Of a stretch of DNA of 64,000 nt, positions 12,848-25,793 are shown piece after piece. The translations under genes were made by a program, and so were the position numbers. Origin of the DNA: Sycobia sp. Sy_11 (Eukaryota; Arthropoda; Insecta; Hymenoptera; Epichrysomallidae); contig JACCIC010000021.1 of assembly GCA_018907035.1 (NCBI GenBank), positions 1,883,501-1,947,500 on the forward strand. The letters are read 5' to 3'. The notes beneath the pieces are model-generated. The model was not told the DNA's origin, ran no database searches, and saw only the letters and a program-made list of their open reading frames with translations. Each line of letters starts with the position of its first letter. Positions within the stretch are counted from its first letter, which is position 1.

Positions 12848-14014
12848 ATGCTGATAAATTTTCAAGAAGTAAAGCAAGTATCGAGGTCGTATAATGGGGT
12901 GGAAAAACTTTTGAACTCTTTGCCAATCATTTTTCATTATTTTGGATGGAGTTTTGAAATGTACGCATATAAATATATAATGGAAATATATAAAATGTTT
13001 TTTTTGCTGGTTCGACTACAATTTGAGCAGGGTCACGACAAGGTTCGAAATATTTTTGATTCAACTGCGTCTCAACGTCTCCAGGTTCGTGTTTTACTTT
13101 TCACAAAAAAAAACGCGACATAACAACAAAACACTTTTAGTCTTTGGCAGTATTGCTAGATTTCACGTATAACATTAAGGTTTGTACTAAAGGAAAATTA
13201 TTTCAATATTGCAATGACGTAAATTAAGCTATTGATCTTTCATATACTAATATATACCTATAAATTGATTTTCTAAGTCTTCACGCTTCGAAATTGCTTA
13301 ATTTCATTGAGATGAAATAATTTTCGAAACATTCATTTGCGCTACAAAGAAACTGTAACGAAAGTTCCACAGATATTATTTTGTTACGCTAATCAAATAA
13401 ACCGAATGAATAAAAAACTGAATAAACTAAATAATACAAGAGAAACAACAACGTGAAAAATAACAACAACAACATAGCAAAAAAACAAAAATTATAATAA
13501 GAATAGTGAATATCAAATTTACAAAATGTAATATTGAGGTTGTGGTAAACATGTTACAACAATATTGACTTGTCAATATAAAGCTAATTTTTTATTCTTC
13601 AAATTTTTCCACTTACTTAAAGTGTACAAGAAAAAGAATATTTAATAAATGTAAAGTATATATAAATAAATAAAAGGAAATATTAATGTAAACAATTTCC
13701 TATACATTTATTAGTTTTTGTTTTCATTAAAATCTTTTTAGCAGTACGCAGTGACATATAAATTAAAAAAAAAAAAAACAAAAAAAAACAAAAAAAACAT
13801 AGAATCTTCGTCAAATTTTAAAACATATCTCTATATCTGAAATGATAAATTAAATCTCAGGAATGGGAGCGATCGCTCGAGGAGACTTACGTATGGACGG
13901 AGAGCAATGCACGCCAATAATCTGTCAAAGCAAATTACAATCGCGCCTCTCATGTACAGTGCGCGTTGAATAGCGCTGACAGACAATTTAAGCACGCGAT
14001 TTTTCTAATCTCAG

Positions 14015-14016
<2 letters not shown>

Positions 14017-14045
<29 letters not shown>
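14017..14045. repeat. (AC)n microsatellite
   Basis: Perfect alternating AC. Confidence 0.95.
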
Positions 14046-14051
<6 letters not shown>

Positions 14052-14483
14052 GTATGAATTATTTTATATGAAAAATACAAATAATATAACAATTATTTTC
14101 TAATTCTATTCGTTCCTTAATAATTTGTGTAAAATGTATATAAAATCGAATTACAAAATGCATCAGACGATTTTGATTTCATTAAATGCTTTACAAATTA
14201 ATCTTAAAGCGAAGCGTTAGTAAAGAAATTCCATGCCATACAGGCGTGGATTCTATATTAAAGACGGCTCTATCGTGCAAATAAGAAAATAAAATTTATT
14301 GGCATTGGGATCAAAAACTTCCAAAAATATAATTTAATTATAACGATCGTTTAGATCGATTATATCATGTTTTTATTTTTTTCGTCAACCAAAATCAATC
14401 GGCCGGTAGCGCGTCGAAGAAATTTCGCGTTCAGTTGATGCAGAGCTGCGTGTCACTACGGCGTAAATTCGGTGATCTAGGCC

Positions 14484-14551
14484 TATAAAAACACATTGTC
14501 CAGTCAATCGATACATTTTCTCCTCAATTCTGTACGACCAGTGCCGCTAGG
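14484..14551 (+). promoter_or_regulatory. Candidate TATA promoter and short leader exon upstream of CCAP
   Basis: TATAAAA at 14484 sits in a moderately GC-rich context and is followed by about 60 bases ending GTGCCGCTAG|GTAAAAA, a plausible 5' splice donor at 14552. A transcript starting about 30 bases past the TATA box could splice to the AG at 17219-17220, just before the CCAP start codon. No coding potential was seen in the leader. Wholly inferential; it could be chance. Confidence 0.3.
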
Positions 14552-14734
14552 TAAAAAAATTCCAATTTAATTCATAATCATAATTTCAAATCCGTACTTA
14601 TGTAGAATCGTTTTGATGATGCATGTATTCATTAGAATCCTGACGAATAACATCCAATTACATTCTGTTCGTCTTTCGTCCGTAAGCCATTTCTAGACGA
14701 GGTACCAGGGTTGCGCGGCTTTTTTTTCGCTTTA

Positions 14735-15090
14735 GAAGTTAGAATTAAAAATTGTACTTATGTCGACTATTCTGAATTAAATTAATAAATATTTTTATCG
14801 GTCTTACGGCCTATATTGTATAATGTCTTAGCTAAAATAATGACAGTCAGACTGTCCTTGTTTATATTCACCCCCGAAGAACCCGAAAGAAAACTTATTA
14901 CTACAATGAATTATATTAAAAATTAAAAATTAAAAATAAAAATAAAATTAATAATAATATAAAAATAATAAAAAAAATATTCTATGTTCGTAAAGCATAA
15001 GTTGACTGCCGCCACCACCTTAAATTTAGATTCACCTTTGGTGTCCGACGTTTCGAACCGCTACGGTTCATCATCAGGAAGTAAACTAAC
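14735..15090 (-). repeat. Fold-back family copy A (single arm) with hammerhead-like motif
   Basis: In plus-strand order it carries the family's blocks: ATTTTTATCGGTCTTACGG, the short palindrome GACAGTCAGACTGTCC, CACCCCCG, an A-rich stretch, CCACCACCTTA and CGTTTCGAACCG..CATCAGG. The last block read on the minus strand is the hammerhead-like core listed separately. Only one arm is present. Confidence 0.65.
15041..15082 (-). ncRNA. Hammerhead-ribozyme-like core (copy A)
   Basis: The minus strand reads CTGATGA, one extra base, then GAACCG-TAG-CGGTTC (a perfect 6-bp stem II with a 3-base loop), then GAAAC, GTC (a legal NUH cleavage triplet) and GGACACC. Stem III is reduced to the AC/GU pair, as reported for minimal hammerheads of Penelope-like elements. 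Stem I is weak here. Activity is not established. Confidence 0.45.
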
Positions 15091-15701
15091 TGAATTCTTT
15101 TTAGAAGGCACGGATCGAAGAAAGCCACAATTATACGTATACCACAATTATACATAATACGTATTGAACTAGATCGTCTCGATTTATATACTTCACTTAT
15201 ACAAGATAGGTATGTATATAGATAAATATACGAATACGTTTATTGGAAAAAATAAATTCTTGTATTTGTCCATACATCCCATACAATGCTCTTCGAAATC
15301 TCTCTTCTCTATCGTCCTTCCTTCTTCCTCCCTCCCCCATCCCACCCACGCTTTTCCCCGTCGTTTATTTTCGCGGACACGTCAGGATTATTTTTTCGAT
15401 TTGTTTTCCTATCAGTTTGCGAGTCCTGCAAAGCCTGAAGTCGCGGGCGCGGTATTCAACAAGCGTCGTTATAAATAATGTTCGCGAAGCTGTAATTTAA
15501 CAAATTCATTCGATGCGCCAACGAGCGCGAGTGTCATTATGACTTGAACGAATGTTATTAAATGTATCATTGTTCAACGCGAGGAAAACAGCCATGAAAT
15601 AAGCGACTTCTTTATTGTTCGGTATATTCGCCGATCAAACGACGCGTTTATTAATCAATAAATCAATTCGGTCTATAGCATAGAACTGGAAACCTTTTCA
15701 T

Positions 15702-15838
15702 ATTCGAAGCACACTTCAGCTAGCCAAGATGATCGAATGGTTCGAAATTCACGATATGAACCGTTGGATGTGTAAACAGTTCCGAAATTTCGAATGGCTC
15801 GAAAGTCTGGTATTTTCGAACGCTTTCTGGCTCGAAAG
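15702..15838. promoter_or_regulatory. Cluster of TTCGAA palindromes upstream of CCAP
   Basis: TTCGAA occurs at 15702, 15741, 15789 and 15815, with CTCGAAAG at about 15799 and 15831, six related sites in under 140 bases. This could be a binding-site cluster or a degenerate tandem repeat. No factor can be named. Confidence 0.3.
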
Positions 15839-16034
15839 AAACAGTTACGGCTCTAATGTATAAAAAACCTTAGCTCAACTACCTAAAGAGACGATTAGTT
15901 ATAAATGCTTTAGATCATTGTTCTAAAAATTTTTCTATAATATAGATCTACATAGTCGTATGCTGTATAATGAAAAGTACTTTCTCGTCGTATAATTCTG
16001 CCCATAAATATTCGCGCTCTGAGTATATACAGCT

Positions 16035-16530
16035 TTATAGAAAATTCTAAATTGTACCTATGTCGAATGTTGCGAATTAAATTAATGAATATTTTTATCG
16101 GTCTAATAGCCTTTATAATATAAAATATTAACGAAAATCATGACAGTCGAACTGTCCTTGCTTATAATTACCCAACAGTAATCCCCCTAGAATTTGACAT
16201 GGAGCTACTACTAAAAAATAAAATTAAAAAATTAATTTAATTAAAAATAAAAAAATAAATATCAAATAAACTATATTACATGTTAATAAAGGACGACCTG
16301 ACAACAATCCTTTACTGATACAGAACATAGATTATTTTATTTTTTCATTTTTAATTAAATTAGTTTTTTAATTTTATTTTTTAGTAGTAGCTCCATGTCA
16401 GATTTTACGGGGGTTATTCTAGGGTGATTGTAAACAAGGACAGTCTGGCTGTCATTATATGTTAGCATAGTATAGTATTATATAAAGACCGTAAGACCGA
16501 TAAAAATATTTATTAATTTAAGCTTTGTAG
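16035..16530. repeat. Fold-back family copy B (two inverted arms)
   Basis: The left arm (about 16035-16260) and right arm (about 16320-16530) are inverted copies. Each carries ATATTTTTATCGGTCT, the GACAGTC..GACTGTC palindrome and a GTAGTAGCTCCATGTCA block, around a spacer near 16262-16320. The hammerhead-like part is absent, so this is a shortened member of the family around 23607-24305. Confidence 0.7.
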
Positions 16531-16555
16531 AAAACCTTGACACTATATACATACT

Positions 16556-16566
<11 letters not shown>

Positions 16567-16610
<44 letters not shown>
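16567..16610. repeat. (TA)n microsatellite
   Basis: Perfect alternating TA just right of fold-back copy B. Confidence 0.95.
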
Positions 16611-16613
<3 letters not shown>

Positions 16614-16924
16614 AACTCCTTCCAACCTTCCAGATCGCCAGTGCGTCCAAATTTCAAGAGTTCATCTCCTGTGTAGAGACCTCTGTAACATACGATATGC
16701 ATACCATGAAACGGTCCTCTTCAATTCGACTAAAATATGTACTATCGAATTTTACGCCTATGCACATGTACTTCAGCCTGTAGATGCATATTATCAAAGT
16801 AGGGTACACAAGGTATCACGTGCGTGTAAGGTACGACAATAATTCTTAGAATAGATGGTAGTTATCATCGCAGTCGCGCGCGAACATGTAGCTTTCGCGC
16901 GCGCGCGTTCGCGATATACCGTTC

Positions 16925-16942
16925 ATATATATATATATATAC

Positions 16943-16989
<47 letters not shown>
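16925..16989. repeat. Imperfect (AT)n microsatellite beside CpG-rich CCAP upstream region
   Basis: Alternating AT with two ACAT interruptions, directly followed by a CpG-rich patch (16990-17130) that lies just upstream of the CCAP first coding exon. Confidence 0.9.
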
Positions 16990-16992
<3 letters not shown>

Positions 16993-17136
16993 GTGCGCGC
17001 GAGGCAGGGGCGTTGCGGCGCCAGTCGCGCGCGCCGCTATTTGAAGCCGCGGGAGCACCCTTGGATCCGTCAATTTCAATCGCCCCACGCGCTCGCCCGC
17101 GACACCCCGAGAGGGATTCAAGTCGTGCAGGACGTC

Positions 17137-17170
17137 GAGAGAGAGGAGAGAGAGAGAGAGAGAGAGAGAG
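17137..17170 (+). repeat. (GA)n tract in CCAP 5' region
   Basis: A GA-rich run about 105 bases upstream of the CCAP start codon. In insects such tracts can bind GAGA-type factors; that role here is inference. Confidence 0.85.
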
Positions 17171-17274
17171 TGAAAGACAGTGAGTGAGAGAGAGAGACAT
17201 AGAGGAAGTATTATTATACAGCGGTGCCTCGATCACCTGCAGTCGTCGAGCTGAACCCACGATCATCCCTCGAC

Positions 17275-17366
17275 ATGAAGGTTAGTGAATGATCGCGCTT
17301 ACAAGCTGTCGATTTCTTTTAATTAGTATTATTTTTGTATAAAACTTTTATACATATATTATGTAA

Positions 17367-17426
<60 letters not shown>

Positions 17427-18451
17427 ATAGAGCGACAATTGGCTTGCGGTATTTATCGAAAGTATTACAGACCTGGCTTTTCTGTTGAAAATTCACTTGT
17501 TGCGTTTTTTTGTTCTTGAACTATATGATATTGCAAAAGGATCTTTGATTCCTTTACTATATTTAATACATAAATAACTAGACGATAAGGAATATCTTAT
17601 AATACGGTAATGTGTATCTGTTTGATGTCAATTATAAGCTGCAATAGATCAAGGCTAATAGTTCCATTTTTATTTGGAGAACTTTAGTTAGTGTCGTTTG
17701 TAATTATTAAAAATTTTCGTTATCAATTACGTTATCTATGAAAATCAGGTCTTTATAAGATACATCTAGAAAAGCTCATGCATGTGTGTGGAAGTAAATT
17801 GAGAATTTTAAATTTTATGGCGATTCGGCATTTCTTGGCTAATGAGTAACTATTTAAAAAAATGAATCTAGTTCTTAAAAGAATAATCAAATAAGTAAAA
17901 AATTTAATAATTATTTTTTTTATGCAAGCACTTATGCCAAAAGGTATCGGAGTATTTGGAAAAACGTAACATAATGGTACAAAACAATACTAAGTTTGAT
18001 CATTTAAAAAATGTAAATCTGAAAATTCTGAAAAAATGTGTTTTCCGGTTCTGATCATTTGTAAATATTAATTAAGAATAAAAAACGTTCTCTAATACTT
18101 GGGGATCATCAAACTCTGCAGCAAGTCTCTGAACGTAATCGAATTCTTATAAGCAAAGTAACTTGTCAGATTGTAATGTTGCAAATTTTTTTCAACTTAT
18201 CGCTGTGTGTAAATAATAATTGGATATGTTGTTTATAAAATACATGATCCGAGATTTTTTCTCTAGAACGGCGAGATATAAGACTCGCAAGTACGAGAAA
18301 TATTCAGATACTAGAAAGTATAGAAATTCCTTTCGAAATTCACATTTTCTCCGTGAGTATGATTTATTCATTATATAAATGAAAATTATTCGAGCAATGA
18401 TTCGGCGACTAAGCTTGATTACATTATATTCGAACTGAGTAGTTTTAAAAG

Positions 18452-18509
<58 letters not shown>

Positions 18510-21500
18510 GATTTTGAACTCCTTCGGTTTTACTAAGGTAGAAATTTCAAATATATAAACATATAAACTTTTATAATGAAAAAAAATTTTTTGGGCTGTT
18601 TTTATGTAGTACCGCGAGTAATAAATGGATTAATGGATTAAAGAAGTGTATGCTTATATTCTGCACATATATATTCTGTACACGTACGCTGTATATTATG
18701 AATAACAATAAATTATTCGTGTTAGCTATGCTTTTTTTATCCTTTAAATTGACAAGTATCTCATTTGCATCTTGTTTTTTTTCTGTATTTTTAGTAATGA
18801 AGCTTATTGTTAATTATCTTAATGCTCGTTAATTAATTTGTTCGTTATTATATTTTTAAAGATTTTACCCGCTGTTCAATTCATATATGTATAATTCTTT
18901 AACTTTTCATTTTAATTTCCAACGATGAAATTTCAGAAGAAAATCATGAGAAAATTCATAATGTTTTTATCAACATTTATTTATTCCTTAGTTTAATACT
19001 TTGGAGCGACGTTCGAAGAAAAAACTCCATTTTTCCTCCCATACATATATGAATAAATGGAAATTCAACGTTTAAATTTTATCGCGTTCGTTTTTTTCTT
19101 CTTTAATACGGAGCTCCGTTGCTTATAAGCAAATATTTAATAAATTTGCTCATTTTTGATTTGTTCATCAGCAAAAAATACACCGAGCTTATATACGTTT
19201 AAACGCCACTATCTTCTTACTTCAAAAATGTTAACTGAGCTTTTGTAAATTTTAACGCAGCAGACATGTATACAGGCTGTATTGCTGTATCGCTGTATAC
19301 AGGCAGTATTGCATAATTTTAAGATATTTTCAGGGTGCATAGAAAATTTTCTTATCTTCATCAAGCTTTTCTGCGTCCGTACACAGCGTTTCACTTTGAT
19401 GGATGATGTATTTATGCGTTTTTATCAATTTCCTCTCTCTTTTTTTTTTAATTTTAATGTAAAGCATTTCGAATGGTTCTATTTTCTATATTGAAAACTA
19501 AATATGTAAATATAAAAAGTTATATAGTTACGATATATCAAACGATATTGTTTAATTTTTTTTTATGAATTGTCTGAAATTATATAATAAAAACCTTGAT
19601 TTGTATATTAAATAATTGCGATTTTTATCTATAGTAAGGCAATGGAGAAAAATTTTTTGTAAACAATCATTATTGAATATCGATTCGGATAACAGGCTTT
19701 TCACTTTAAAGTATCTTGAGACTATTTAAACGTAACTTTTTTTGTCGCGTCCGTGCACTTGTAAAACGAAACTTCAAAGTGGTTTAATTTTTTAGTAAAA
19801 TTAATTATTCGTTTCGTCGAAACTTTTAAGATCCGAAGGATATGAAGAACAGAAACGAACAGTCAAGTTTTAAATACATCCTTTTTTTTTAAACGAAAAA
19901 AAGGAGATATTTTTCGGAGGAATGGATTAACGAAGAAAAAACAGGCGTGGGAAGGGGGGGGGGCGGAATTGAAAAACGATCGAAAACGCTTATTTTTGAA
20001 TTACCGTTGCGCGAGCGTCGATGAAGAAGGCATCGGTTTTACTAAACGTCCGCGGTTGATTACGAGAGCGTCCTCTCCTGAAACTGCCGCTTTTAATCAG
20101 ATTACGCTTGCGGTAGCCGAACTGGATTCCAATATAATCCGATATTCCGCGCTCGGATTCAAAGCAAATTCTTATATGATCCGGGTGAAGAAGGAAACGC
20201 AACGCGAATTTTTTTTTTGTTTTGCTGTTTTTTTTTTGTTTTGGTAAATCGATAAAATATGTGTGTGTGTGTGTGTGTGTGTTTTTTTTGTTGCCTTCTC
20301 ATAAGTTACGTCAGAGATTAATGATAAGAAGAAAGGAGAAAATTCATGGGAAAATCGAGGTGCTACTAATGGAATTCTGGACAAATTATATTTCGCAACA
20401 TTCGAGCAATGATAGAAATTTGAACGAAAGTTTAGATAATCGCACGTTTAAGTCGTGATTGGCTCGACCCTCGAAATCCTGAAATGGTTCGTATAGAATA
20501 TAAATAATCTAGGTGCCGCTTTCTTTGAATATTTGTAATGAGACGCGCGTCGATTGGGGAGGGGCGATTGCGTTTTATTACAGGAACACGCCCCCATTAT
20601 CGAAGCTTGTAAAAGCGCCGTTTCCGGGCAGGAGGGGAGAAATAACTGATCCGCGAATCGAGGAAATATCGCGATACTCGTAGTTACGGTTATAGATCCC
20701 CCGTCCCTCGTCGCTTACTTGACACTTAAAGCAAATTTCACAATTTGGGAGTGGGGGACGTATCTTTTTAATTTGAAGGCGCGATTTTGGTTATCGGCGT
20801 GTTTTTTTTTATTGTTGTAAAGAGAGGCATAGAAAAAAATATTGTACTCGAGGACCTAGACGGATTCTTTTATTGACTAAATAGCACGTACGCTTTATTT
20901 ATTTAGAAATTGTAGTAACATACATATAAGAGTCGTTATTTCTTGCAATGGTATAAGAGTTCTTTTTTTTTTTTAATTTTTTTAAAATATCGAAGATTTT
21001 ATATTTGAATTCATCTGAAAATATTAAGGAAGATTAATTAACAATTTTAATATTTGTATGCTAATTTTTTTTTGTTAATTTAAGGATTTATTGGCTTTGA
21101 AATAATTAACATACGAAAATGAGTTAATACATGGATTTTTTAATGAGAAAAAAAAATTCAGTTAAAACGAAGAGATCGAAATACATAAATAGCCACCTTT
21201 CAAACATAATAATTGATATCGAGAATAAATTCACTTATATGTCAAGACACGATATATAAATTAAGTGTAAAATGTAAACAAAAAAAAATACAATTATATT
21301 TTTAATTTTATTTTCATTTGCGCCATAAACATAATGAAGTATTGGTGATAAATCGATAAGGAGGACGACAATAACTCGATCATATCCCTCTTGACGCACA
21401 TGTGAACGTTCTCCACAATGTTATAAATATTAATTTTTTCAAGATCTTTTTGTCTTTTTCAGATTTTTAGCTACATTTTCATCACTATCAGGTCAGAGTC

Positions 21501-21659
21501 TGATATTATCGGCCTTTTTTTTGAAAATTGAATTTAGTGTAATCTAATTACTGTAATAATGGGTTTAAGCTGTGCTTTGCACACTTTCAAAAAGGAATGG
21601 CCGACGATTCAAACTGTAAGGCAGTGGTAGAGCTCCGTGTAAAGGTAGCCGCTATCATT

Positions 21660-21715
<56 letters not shown>

Positions 21716-22032
21716 AATGATAGCGTACACGCGTGTGTATGTGTGAGTGTGTGTGTGTGGATCTTTTGCCATTCGATTAATTCTTTTTTTCAACGCGCGC
21801 AATGATTAGAACTGGACTTATTGCGTTATGACGAGAAATTTTCCGACAGCAATTTACGCGTATGAATTACTTGGATTTAGTTTTTGTCGGGAAATCGCGT
21901 TCGATCGGATTCTATCGAGACTCGCTCCCGCACAATTACAGGTATAGAGCGAAAGCCGAAGTGCGAGAACAAATGGGCATCGTCACTTTTAATAGTGGTC
22001 TTACTCCACTTCCAAATGTAACGGCTGATCTG

Positions 22033-22087
<55 letters not shown>

Positions 22088-25000
22088 CGACCTTGGTATC
22101 AACATATTAATTTTTGGTTACAGACCAATATTTTATATTATTATACAGAATTAGAAATAAAATTTCGTAAAAAAAAATCATGTAATATGGAATCTTATCA
22201 AATAATTGATAATTATATTTCATTTATTTATTTTATGATTTAATTATAAAATTGCATTTATTGTATTAAACAAGAATATATAATTATATACCTTTGAAAC
22301 TAGAATAAAAAATCTTTGTTAATTTTAATATTTTTACTTCCGTCGACTGATAGAAATTTAACCAATAGATATTTTTATCGGTCGTGCCGCCATTAAAACA
22401 AACCGGCATAATTATCATCACGATAACAGCCAAACTATCCTTCTTTACAATCGCTCCGTAAGAACTGAAATATAAAATCTGAAACATTAAAATTAATATT
22501 AATAATATTTGTAATGAACCGTCGGACTGTGTTCCCTTCGACCAAAATTTATTAATAATTATTAACGCCGATACGATTATTTCTCTCATATTCTCTCAAT
22601 GATTTTTAGATGAAACAAACAATGAGATAAATATTGAATCCCAGCTGCAATATGGTCGAACTTTTGTGGGCGTGGGGCCCTCTTGGGGGAAGGGAGGGGC
22701 TTCGTCCCCTAAGGCCGCCACTCCGTGTGTAATTGCATTTTGGCGTCATGCAAATTTTCCTATAAATTGTTAAATTCTTCGATCTTCAGGCGTGTACAAT
22801 TTGAAAACTTACACGAAACACAGCGATATTGGAAAGCGTCTACAATGTATTATGATTACGTACATGAGTATATATATATACACGCGATCGAAACTTAAAT
22901 TTAATGAATCTTTTAAGATTCTCGATCGATGATTGTGCAAACCTCGTATAATTCAGGTCGATATTTTATACGCTCGAAGTGATTTTACATTATCAATGGA
23001 GAAAAAGTGTCGATCGAGTTATAAAAATTTGCTCGGACCATTAGAAAATTAATACGGCGACGGTCGACCGCGCTGAGAATGGTAAACCTTCTTAACATCT
23101 CGGACGGAATCCTGGATTTATGTCGCAATATTTCATAAAGTAAACGGGTATAATAATGTTACGATGTGAACAGGTTCATTGCTCATACCTATAATGATGG
23201 ACTTCGTCCTAGTATTCGATTATGCGACATGGCGCGTAAAACGTGGATTTGCATTCGCGTGCCGTTAGACCCGATGAGTGTGTGTAAAGCGCAATTTTAA
23301 GCATACCGTGTAAACCCACGAAAGTGGCATTTGACTATCTACAAATATGAGAGGGTGTAAAATCGAATTTTATAGGCTCGCTGTTCAATCAAAAGATTTT
23401 ATTTTCTTCGCACGCATCAAGTCTAATAATTTTTTTCAGTACATTAGTTTTTTTTTTCAATTTTATATTAAATTCCTTTTAAATTGGCAGATTCAGAATT
23501 GATTTATAATGAATACGCCAAAACCATGACCAAAACAAATTTTCCAGAATATGTAATTATACAGCTAATCCAGATTCATACAGCTTAAAAGATAATTTTC
23601 TACCAATTAATAAATATTTTTTCATTGGTCTTACAGTCCAATCAATTCAATCAAAAACAATAGGTAACAATATCAATACATATCTACATTAACATTAATA
23701 CATCAATACAAAAAAACAATAAAAATAAAAATAAAAATTAAAAATTATAATGACAGTCAGACTGTCCTTATTTACAGTCACCCCCGTAGACTAATCTGCA
23801 AATAAAATATTAGCTGAAAAAATTTTGTTAGTAAAGTGCAGTCTGACTGTCCCCAACACCCTTACCTAATTGAAGACTTGTCCAACGTTTCGAGCTCGCT
23901 ACGGCTCCTCATCAGGGACTAGTTATTAGTCATTAGTTATTAGTCATTAATAACTAGTTATTAGTTATTAGTTATTAGACTACTCATTAGTCCCTGATGA
24001 GGAGCCGTGGCGAGCTCGAAACGTTAGACTGGGTCTTCAATTAGGTAAGGGTGGTGGGGACAGTCAGACTGCACTTTACTAACAAAATTTTTTCAGCTAA
24101 TATTTTATTTGCAGATTAGTCTACGGGGGTGACTGTAAATAAGGACAGTCTGACTGTCATTATAATTTTTAATTTTTATTTTTATTTTTATTGTTTTTTT
24201 GTATTGATGTATTAATGTTAATGTAGATATGTATTGATATTGTTACCCATTGTTTTCGATTGAATTGATTGGACTGTAAGACCAATCGAAAAAAATTTAT
24301 TAATTTGTATATAAGCAGACGATAAAAGTACAATTAAAGTAATTTTCTACCAAATAACTAAATTAACCATTATGTTTAAAAAATGTCAGACATTACTTGT
24401 GCAAAACTTTTGACATAAATAGTGACTAATTTTAAGCTAAATTTGTTCGAAAACAAATTAGCGTAAAATGTGCTTATTATTTAAGAAGAAATTAAAGCTT
24501 CTAGAAAGTTATCCTGGCGAATTTTTAAATTTCTTTCTATATATATTTTTTACATATTACAGAGTTCTATTGGTGCATAATTAAGAGGATACTATTTCCT
24601 TAAGTTGACTTTGCGATCAAGAATTTTGCGTATAAAAGAATGTTAAGGTTTTCATTATATTCAACGACAAATCTACGGCCTGCAAACTTAGTACAGTCGT
24701 ATTATATATATATAAAGGTATAAAAAAATAAATATTAAGTGCTTATGTTAGGTAGACCTTCTGTTAGGCTTGTAAATTATATGGCTCTTTGCTTCGAACT
24801 CTGAAACTCCAAAAAATATATTCTGAGATTTCGATCGACGCGCGAGGGAGACCGAGAAAGAGAGAGAGCGAGAGAGAGTGTGTGTGTGAGAAGGATATTA
24901 TATAGTGAGGGCAAAAAATTTCCATGAACATTATCGCTCCATGAGCAATTTGAGAGAAAAACGACGCACAAAGCTCGAGGGTCATCTTTACAGAAGATTT

Positions 25001-25748
25001 CTCATACTTATAACGGGACGAAGACAAAATTCTGTAACCATGTGTGTGTGTGTGTGTGTGTGTTATGTGTGCGTTTACTATATATAATGTACTATATATA
25101 ACACGTGATTCGAGACAATCGAAATCCTCTTGTATATTGTAGAAAAGTTTTTTGAATTACATCGGCCAAGTACTCGTGTGTAGAAGAACAAAAAAAGGAT
25201 CGTAATCTCCTTTTATTCTCGAATGCAGGGTAGGAGAAAAAACTTTGCCTCTTCGATCGTATCAAGTGCTTTTTCTATTATTGAAACGTTAGACGTATAT
25301 ATATATTGATGGGCAGATGGTGATTAGAGTTGAGTAGATAGACCGATACATTTTTACATCGGTCGCATTTCAGAATATTATGTATATTCCCATTAAATTG
25401 CAAACCACATTGATATATGAAATTTCGTTAGACTATCTTTCATTTTTAATGTTATTTTTTTTTTCAATTTTATTTATCAAGGTAAACTATATTAGTAGTT
25501 TAAAAATTTTTTTTATTTTTGTTTTTTAATTTCTCCTCCAGAAAATAAATGTTTGATGCTTTTAAAACATAACCTATATATATTTCGTTATTTGTAAACT
25601 TGAAATTATATTCGCATGTCTTGAAATAAATTATTATAATTATTACTACTACTAATACTACTACTATTATTATTATTATTATTATTATATATGTTATGAA
25701 TAAAATATATTTTTAATTTTTTCTTTAATTTTTATTTTTTTATTGAAT

Positions 25749-25793
<45 letters not shown>

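Larger units (their letters stand above)
9333..14400. other. Non-coding region, no gene recognised
   Basis: Several short frames exist on both strands (for example around 10525-10851 and 10979-11332), but none has a recognisable motif, splice context or codon bias, and several run through homopolymers. CpG-rich patches occur near 10860-11050 and 13860-13990. Otherwise AT-rich with poly-A and (AT)n tracts. Confidence 0.55.
23607..24305. repeat. Large fold-back element (~330-bp inverted arms) with hammerhead-like cores
   Basis: The left arm runs from about 23607 to 23935 and the right arm from about 23985 to 24305, inverted and nearly identical along their whole length. In order inward: TTCATTGGTCTTACAGTCCA, an A-rich stretch, GACAGTCAGACTGTCC, CACCCCCGTAGACTAATCTG, GTGCAGTCTGACTGTCCCC, CTTACCTAATTGAAGAC and a hammerhead-like core. 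The centre is made of short TTAGTTA/TTAGTCA repeats. Inverted pseudo-LTRs are known in Penelope-like elements, a reasonable but unproven origin. Confidence 0.85.

Noticed and set aside
12776..13123. Frames with long Tyr-Ile runs here and at 16478, 16846, 21862, 27388, 51344, 56733, 61107 and 62612
   Set aside because: They are translations of (AT)n microsatellites.
22660..22730. GGGGCCCTCTTGGGGG..GGCCGCCACT as a transposon end
   Set aside because: It resembles the end of some hAT elements, but no partner end or target duplication was seen.
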